NCBI GenBank assembly: GCA_002938075.1
Contig: PTLK01000059.1
Location: 1-9,692, forward strand
Direction: 5' to 3'
Source: Alphaproteobacteria bacterium MarineAlpha3_Bin3
Lineage (GTDB): Bacteria > Pseudomonadota > Alphaproteobacteria > Rhodospirillales > Casp-alpha2
Length of the DNA: 9,692 nt
Shown: positions 6,541-9,692 of the stretch, one piece after another
Layout of the letters: each line of letters opens with the position of its first letter
Position numbering within the stretch: position 1 is the stretch's first letter
The notes under the pieces: generated by a model
The model's input: only the letters and a program-made list of their open reading frames with translations
The model's database searches: none
What the model was told of the DNA's origin: nothing
Position numbers and translations under genes: made by a program

Positions 6541-7254
6541 CTACTTCACCGGCAACAGCATAAAATAAAATCCGTTAACCCGCTCTATCAGCAACAACAG
6601 GTCCTTGCGGCCGGCCTTTTTGGTGGCCTTGTATTGTTCGACCACCTGCTCCGGCAACCAAACATCGTGCTGATTGACCTGGACGATCAAGTCGCCGCGC
6701 CTGAGCCCGATATCCGTTCTGTCGGGATCAACCAGGGTCACCACCACGCCGATGGAGCTCCATCGAAGGCCCAAACCCTTGCGCAATTTTTGCGTCAACG
6801 TCGCCATGGTCAACCTGTATTGGGGAAGACTGGCGACGGCGGTATCGGTGATGCGCCAAGGTTTCGTCCATTTTCCCAGCTTCATCGTTAGCGTCATCGG
6901 TTTGCCCTGGCGCACGAGGGAAACCTCAACCTCCTGGCCGGGCCGGGTGGAACCCGCCGTTTTGACCATGGTTTGGAAGCTGTCGATATTCTTGCCGACG
7001 TATTTGAAAATCAGATCGCCGAGATGGATGCCCGCCTTGTCGGCCGGCCCGCCCAAAGCGACGTCCCGGACGAGCACACCGTCCGCGGCTTTGCGGCCCA
7101 GGGCTTTGGCGATTTTTTCCGACATGCCCTGGATCTGCATGCCGGTAAACCCGGATTCAGCGGCGGCGGGGAGCGAAAATACCGTCACAAACACCGCCAA
7201 CAGGGCGGCCAGGCAAACCGTCGAGGGTTTTATTTTAATGTTCATGGCTTGCAC
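6541..7254 (-). CDS. Secreted tandem-PDZ protein without a protease domain
   Basis: A 237-residue product from a GTG at 7254, which has GGGGAA five bases upstream. The ATG at 7245 is the alternative and has no good site. A Sec signal (KIKPSTVCLAALLAVFVTVF, cleavage after PAAA near residue 32) precedes two PDZ domains. The first covers about 36-127 (GVLVRDVALGGPADKAGIHLGDLI, with a QGKPMTLTMKLG strand pair). The second covers about 142-236 (GVVVTLVDPDRTDIGLRRGD, then DLLLLIERVNGFYFMLLPVK). This pair resembles PDZ1 and PDZ2 of DegP/HtrA, but the trypsin-like domain and its His/Asp/Ser triad are absent, and the signal peptide leads almost directly into PDZ1. It probably binds C-termini or exposed peptides in the periplasm as an adaptor, competitor or scaffold, which is inference. 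It lies downstream of the EipB-family gene on the same strand and has its own promoter candidate in the gap. Confidence 0.9.
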   Translation of the reverse strand: MQAMNIKIKPSTVCLAALLAVFVTVFSLPAAAESGFTGMQIQGMSEKIAKALGRKAADGVLVRDVALGGPADKAGIHLGDLIFKYVGKNIDSFQTMVKTAGSTRPGQEVEVSLVRQGKPMTLTMKLGKWTKPWRITDTAVASLPQYRLTMATLTQKLRKGLGLRWSSIGVVVTLVDPDRTDIGLRRGDLIVQVNQHDVWLPEQVVEQYKATKKAGRKDLLLLIERVNGFYFMLLPVK

Positions 7255-7281
7255 AGCCGTTCCCCGAGGATAACGGGAAAA

Positions 7282-7310
7282 AGTCTAATCCTTACAAGGG
7301 ATTATGACAA
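7282..7310 (-). promoter_or_regulatory. Sigma-70-type promoter candidate for the tandem-PDZ gene
   Basis: On the minus strand TTGTCA (7310-7305) matches the -35 consensus at five of six bases. A 17-base spacer is followed by TAGACT (7287-7282), which matches the -10 consensus at four of six. Initiation near 7275 would leave roughly 20 bases before the GTG start. The element begins only 12 bases after the EipB-family stop. It suggests the PDZ gene can be transcribed independently of the gene upstream. Confidence 0.5.
7286..7304. repeat. Inverted repeat filling the promoter spacer (operator or weak terminator)
   Basis: TAATCC (7286-7291) and GGATTA (7299-7304) are perfect inverted arms around TTACAAG; two further inner pairs are nearly complementary. 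The repeat occupies the spacer of the promoter candidate and overlaps the end of its -10 element, which suits an operator for a dimeric regulator. On the minus strand the same sequence could form a hairpin followed shortly by five T residues (7282-7278), so it could instead be a weak intrinsic terminator for the EipB-family transcript. The stem has only two G-C pairs, which favours the operator reading. The choice is not settled by sequence. Confidence 0.42.
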
Positions 7311-7321
7311 TTGCACTGGAT

Positions 7322-8134
7322 TTAGCATTTGGGCAATTCGAGGGCTTCTATTTTTTCCAGCTTTTGGATCGCGGTGAAATTGGTGAAAACCAGTTCCATT
7401 TTCGGCGCCACCCCGTTGTCGAGGATCACGGCCTGGACTTCGTAATCGGGGGCCGCGCCCCGGCCATCGATGGGATAGAAAGCGATCCGCATGGACCAGC
7501 CGGGCCTGTCGACCAGGGGACCCAGTCCGTTATCGACGGCGCCGCTGTTTTTTTCCAACGCAATGATAAAGGCGACGGCCCGCTGCGGCCCTTCCTCGTC
7601 GGTGCCGTCGAAGACCACGGTTTCGGCCCTGGTAGCCCCGGAACGGGCGCGCTCGATCAACCAGGACGTCAGGCCGAAATAGAAACGCGTTCCCGGCGGT
7701 AGTACCATTTTCATCTTTTTTGGCTTCGAATAGACGGCCTCCCCCGGCTGGTTGAGATCGGACCGGGCTTTGCCCATGAATTTTTTGCTTTCGTTGTTGA
7801 TCCTTGAATGCGCGGCGAAACGGTATTGCCTGCCGTCGAGCGATTCCCAACCGGTGTATTTGAGGTCCTGAAGCAGCCGGCCTCCAACCTGGGTATCGAT
7901 GTGCATGTTGATCTGCTCCGCGATGATCCAGGCATCGCAGGTTTTTTCCAGCACCATTTTGACCGCCCCGCCGACATTGACGAACCGGCCCGAAGTATCG
8001 CCCTTGCCCATGGTCAGGGAATAAACCGCCCGGTGAGGCACCATTTCGGCCACGGCCACGTGCCCGGAACCAATCAGCGCCGCCACGGCGCCAGCCAACC
8101 CGACGGCCATTCTCGAAAAAAAAGAAAGACCCAT
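7322..8134 (-). CDS. EipB/DUF1849-family periplasmic envelope-integrity protein
   Basis: A 270-residue product from the ATG at 8134, chosen because AGAGGA (8148-8143) lies eight bases upstream and the signal peptide then starts properly (MGLSFFSRM, hydrophobic core, cleavage near VAVA before EMVPHRAVY). An in-frame ATG at 8176 has no such site. The mature chain begins with MVPHRAVYSL, the usual opening of DUF1849 proteins, then alternating beta-type segments, SGRFVNVGG, and WIIAEQINM. Two cysteines remain in the mature protein: Cys66 in EKTCDAW and Cys270, the last residue, in ELPKC. This matches the conserved disulfide described for Brucella EipB, a beta-spiral periplasmic protein needed for envelope integrity, and a disulfide here is inferred. 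No catalytic motif is visible. It is upstream of the tandem-PDZ gene and diverges from wecB across 129 bases. Confidence 0.88.
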   Translation of the reverse strand: MGLSFFSRMAVGLAGAVAALIGSGHVAVAEMVPHRAVYSLTMGKGDTSGRFVNVGGAVKMVLEKTCDAWIIAEQINMHIDTQVGGRLLQDLKYTGWESLDGRQYRFAAHSRINNESKKFMGKARSDLNQPGEAVYSKPKKMKMVLPPGTRFYFGLTSWLIERARSGATRAETVVFDGTDEEGPQRAVAFIIALEKNSGAVDNGLGPLVDRPGWSMRIAFYPIDGRGAAPDYEVQAVILDNGVAPKMELVFTNFTAIQKLEKIEALELPKC

Positions 8135-8263
8135 GCGCGATATCCTCTTCGATAAGGCGAACCTCACCTTAAGCATTCAATCGGGGTTGGCAAAGCCGTT
8201 CTTGCGAAATGGCACCGGACACGATATCCAATCATCTCACAAGGAACTGAAAGACAAGCCAAA
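8135..8263. promoter_or_regulatory. Divergent intergenic region between the EipB-family gene and wecB
   Basis: This gap must hold the start signals of two divergent units. On the plus strand TTGCGA (8202-8207), a 17-base spacer and TATCCA (8225-8230) are the best promoter guess, but the match is weak. AAGGAA (8241-8246) is 17 bases from the wecB ATG and AAGACAAG lies closer, so the wecB ribosome-binding site is poor. CGATATCC occurs twice (8138-8145 and 8222-8229), once in each gene's leader. I see no convincing minus-strand promoter. Confidence 0.3.
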
Positions 8264-9382
8264 ATGCGAGTGTTGAGCGTTTTCGGAACGCGTCCTGAGG
8301 CCATTAAAATGGCTCCCGTCATCAAGGCCTTGGAAGAGGCCCCTGGGGTCGAGGCCGGTGTCTGCGTTACCGCGCAGCACCGGTCCATGCTTGATCAGGT
8401 TTTGGGGCTGTTCCACGTTAGCCCCGATTACGACCTCGACATCATGCGTGAAAACCAGGACCTGGCCCACATTACCCAGGCCGTTCTGACGGGGATGATG
8501 GACGTGCTGGAAGATTTCAAGCCCGACCGCGTTCTTGTCCACGGCGACACCACCACCACCCTAGCCGCCGCATTGGCGGCGTTTTATCGGATGGTTCCCG
8601 TCAGTCATGTAGAAGCCGGGCTTCGCACCAGCGACCCTTACGCCCCCTTTCCGGAGGAAATGAACCGCAAGCTGACCGACGCCATCGCCGATTTGCACTT
8701 CGCGCCGACGGAAACGGCAAAAGATAACCTGACCCGCGAGGGGGTGCCGCAAGACCGTATCGTCGTGACCGGCAATACGGTCATCGACGCGCTCCTGTCA
8801 GTGACAAAAAGATTAAAAAAAAACAAAGACTTAAGACAGGAGCAGGAAAGCCGATTTTCGTCCTTGGACCCGGCCCGGCGGCTGATCCTGGTGACCGGGC
8901 ACCGGCGCGAGAATTTCGGCCCCGGTTTCGAGAATATTTGCGCCGCCCTGGCCGAACTCGCCGGCCGCGGCGACGTTGAAATCGTCTATCCGGTCCATCT
9001 CAACCCCAACGTCACCGAGCCGGTCAACAAGTCCCTCGACGGCAAACCCAACATCCATCTGATGGGGCCGCTGGATTACCTGCCGTTCGTTTACCTGATG
9101 GACCGGGCCTATCTGGTGATTACCGATTCCGGGGGCATCCAGGAGGAAGCGCCGTCGCTGGGAAAACCGGTCCTGGTCATGCGCGACGTCACCGAAAGAC
9201 CGGAAGCCCTCGACGCCGGCACCGTCAAGCTGGTGGGCACCGACAAGAAAAACATCGTCGCCGAGGCCGTGCGTCTGCTCGACGATGAAGACGCCTACGC
9301 AACCATGAGCCGCGCCCACAACCCCTATGGCGACGGCAAGGCCAGCCAACGCATCGTCGAGGAGCTGTCCCGTGATCTCTAA
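8264..9382 (+). CDS. wecB: UDP-N-acetylglucosamine 2-epimerase (non-hydrolysing)
   Basis: A complete 372-residue cytoplasmic enzyme with normal length for the family. It interconverts UDP-GlcNAc and UDP-ManNAc, supplying ManNAc-type sugars for surface polysaccharides. Visible motifs are FGTRPEAIKMAP (7-18), HGDTTT (93-98), HVEAGLRT (115-122), PFPEEMNR (128-135), VTGNTVID, VTGHRREN (210-217), ITDSGGIQEEAPSLGKP, VMRDVTERPEA and NPYGDG. Asp95, Glu117, Glu131 and His213 fall at the same numbers as the catalytic residues described for the E. coli enzyme. The start is ATG. A lysine-rich linker near 181-190 (KRLKKNKDLR) is encoded by an A-rich stretch that includes nine consecutive A residues (8815-8823). 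The gene overlaps the next one by 11 bases and so heads a polysaccharide-precursor operon. Confidence 0.97.
   Translation: MRVLSVFGTRPEAIKMAPVIKALEEAPGVEAGVCVTAQHRSMLDQVLGLFHVSPDYDLDIMRENQDLAHITQAVLTGMMDVLEDFKPDRVLVHGDTTTTLAAALAAFYRMVPVSHVEAGLRTSDPYAPFPEEMNRKLTDAIADLHFAPTETAKDNLTREGVPQDRIVVTGNTVIDALLSVTKRLKKNKDLRQEQESRFSSLDPARRLILVTGHRRENFGPGFENICAALAELAGRGDVEIVYPVHLNPNVTEPVNKSLDGKPNIHLMGPLDYLPFVYLMDRAYLVITDSGGIQEEAPSLGKPVLVMRDVTERPEALDAGTVKLVGTDKKNIVAEAVRLLDDEDAYATMSRAHNPYGDGKASQRIVEELSRDL
9359..9364 (+). promoter_or_regulatory. Ribosome-binding site that sets the wecC start
   Basis: GAGGAG lies inside the last codons of wecB, seven bases before the GTG at 9372. It decides the start of the downstream gene and implies translation coupled to wecB. 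Confidence 0.7.
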
Positions 9383-9692
9383 GGCAGACCCCGGTTTCAA
9401 GCGGCTTTCGGTGGTCGGGCTCGGCTACGTCGGCTTGCCGACGGCGGCGATCTTCGCCTACCGGGGGCTGGACGTGTTGGGCGTCGACATCAATATCGAG
9501 ATTGTCGAACTAATCAACCAGGGCAAGGTTCACCTTGTCGAGCCGGACCTGGACAAGATGGTTCTCGACGCCGTCGGCGCCGGAAAGCTCCGCGCCGCCA
9601 CCGAGCCCGAACCCGCGGACGCCTTTATTCTTGCCGTGCCGACGCCGTTCACCGATGACCGCAAACCCGATCTCAGCCACCTGCAAGCCGCC
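9372..9692 (+). CDS. wecC: UDP-N-acetyl-D-mannosamine dehydrogenase, N-terminal part (3' end outside window)
   Basis: A GTG start at 9372 opens 107 codons to the window edge, overlapping the wecB stop by 11 bases. The N-terminus has a Rossmann nucleotide-binding fingerprint, LSVVGLGYVGLPTAAIFA (about 12-29), then the second-strand VLGVDIN with the acidic residue that prefers NAD over NADP. ILAVPTPF, with a following DDRKPDLSHL, is characteristic of the UDP-glucose/GDP-mannose dehydrogenase family. The neighbour wecB makes the likely substrate UDP-ManNAc, so oxidation to UDP-ManNAcA is the best call. UDP-GlcNAc or UDP-glucose 6-dehydrogenase cannot be excluded, because the catalytic cysteine and the C-terminal domain are not in the window. 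Confidence 0.88.
   Translation, partial: MISKADPGFKRLSVVGLGYVGLPTAAIFAYRGLDVLGVDINIEIVELINQGKVHLVEPDLDKMVLDAVGAGKLRAATEPEPADAFILAVPTPFTDDRKPDLSHLQAA

Noticed and set aside
7278..7304. Strong intrinsic terminator after the EipB-family gene
   Set aside because: The stem is short, has only two G-C pairs plus an inner mismatch on the minus strand, and the T run has only five bases. It is kept as a minor alternative to an operator.
1..9692. CRISPR array, insertion sequence, phage or defence genes
   Set aside because: I saw no spaced direct repeats, terminal inverted repeats, transposase, integrase or nuclease motifs in the frames examined.

Overview
The window reads as chromosomal DNA from an alphaproteobacterium, most likely near the Rhodospirillales. 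This rests on high G+C coding sequence, an RNase E tail ending in the alphaproteobacterial Gly-Trp-Trp degradosome motif, an EipB/DUF1849 envelope protein (a family I know only from alphaproteobacteria), and an rne / M48 protease / DsbA-like order that I recall from that class. It holds nine recognisable protein-coding genes (two cut by the window edges) and one probable pseudogene. I see no tRNA, rRNA, CRISPR array, insertion sequence or phage gene.

Layout. Bases 1-550 (+) are the C-terminal tail of RNase E. Converging on it is a minus-strand pair (3498-577): a lipoprotein of the gamma-glutamyltransferase fold followed 15 bases later by a class I/II PLP aminotransferase. Divergent from that pair, and overlapping its 5' end, is a plus-strand group (3470-6528): a BepA-like M48 metalloprotease with a TPR-type tail, a lipoprotein reading frame interrupted by three in-frame stop codons (4845-5588), and a ScsC/DsbA-like periplasmic thiol oxidoreductase. 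A minus-strand pair follows (8134-6541): an EipB-family protein and a two-PDZ periplasmic protein that looks like DegP without its protease domain. The end of the window (8264-9692, +) starts a polysaccharide-precursor operon, wecB then wecC, which makes UDP-ManNAc and then UDP-ManNAcA.

How the parts fit. From 3498 to 8134 nearly every product carries a Sec or lipoprotein signal. Together they cover envelope quality control: a zinc protease with TPR-type repeats, a disulfide enzyme, a PDZ adaptor-like protein and an envelope-integrity protein held by a predicted disulfide. A shared role is inference from gene content and adjacency.

The observations most worth a second look are: (1) the lipoprotein frame at 4845-5588, which keeps one reading frame over its full length but carries TGA, TAG and TAG, with at least the two TAGs at positions that look like tryptophan; (2) the gamma-glutamyltransferase-like lipoprotein, whose catalytic Thr region and several glutamate-binding residues appear altered; (3) the head-to-head overlap of that gene with the M48 gene, with an M48 promoter candidate inside the lipoprotein signal-peptide codons; (4) a promoter at 7282-7310 whose 17-base spacer is almost filled by an inverted repeat. 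Nothing here amounts to an unmistakable new system. These are testable anomalies within mostly ordinary chromosomal sequence.
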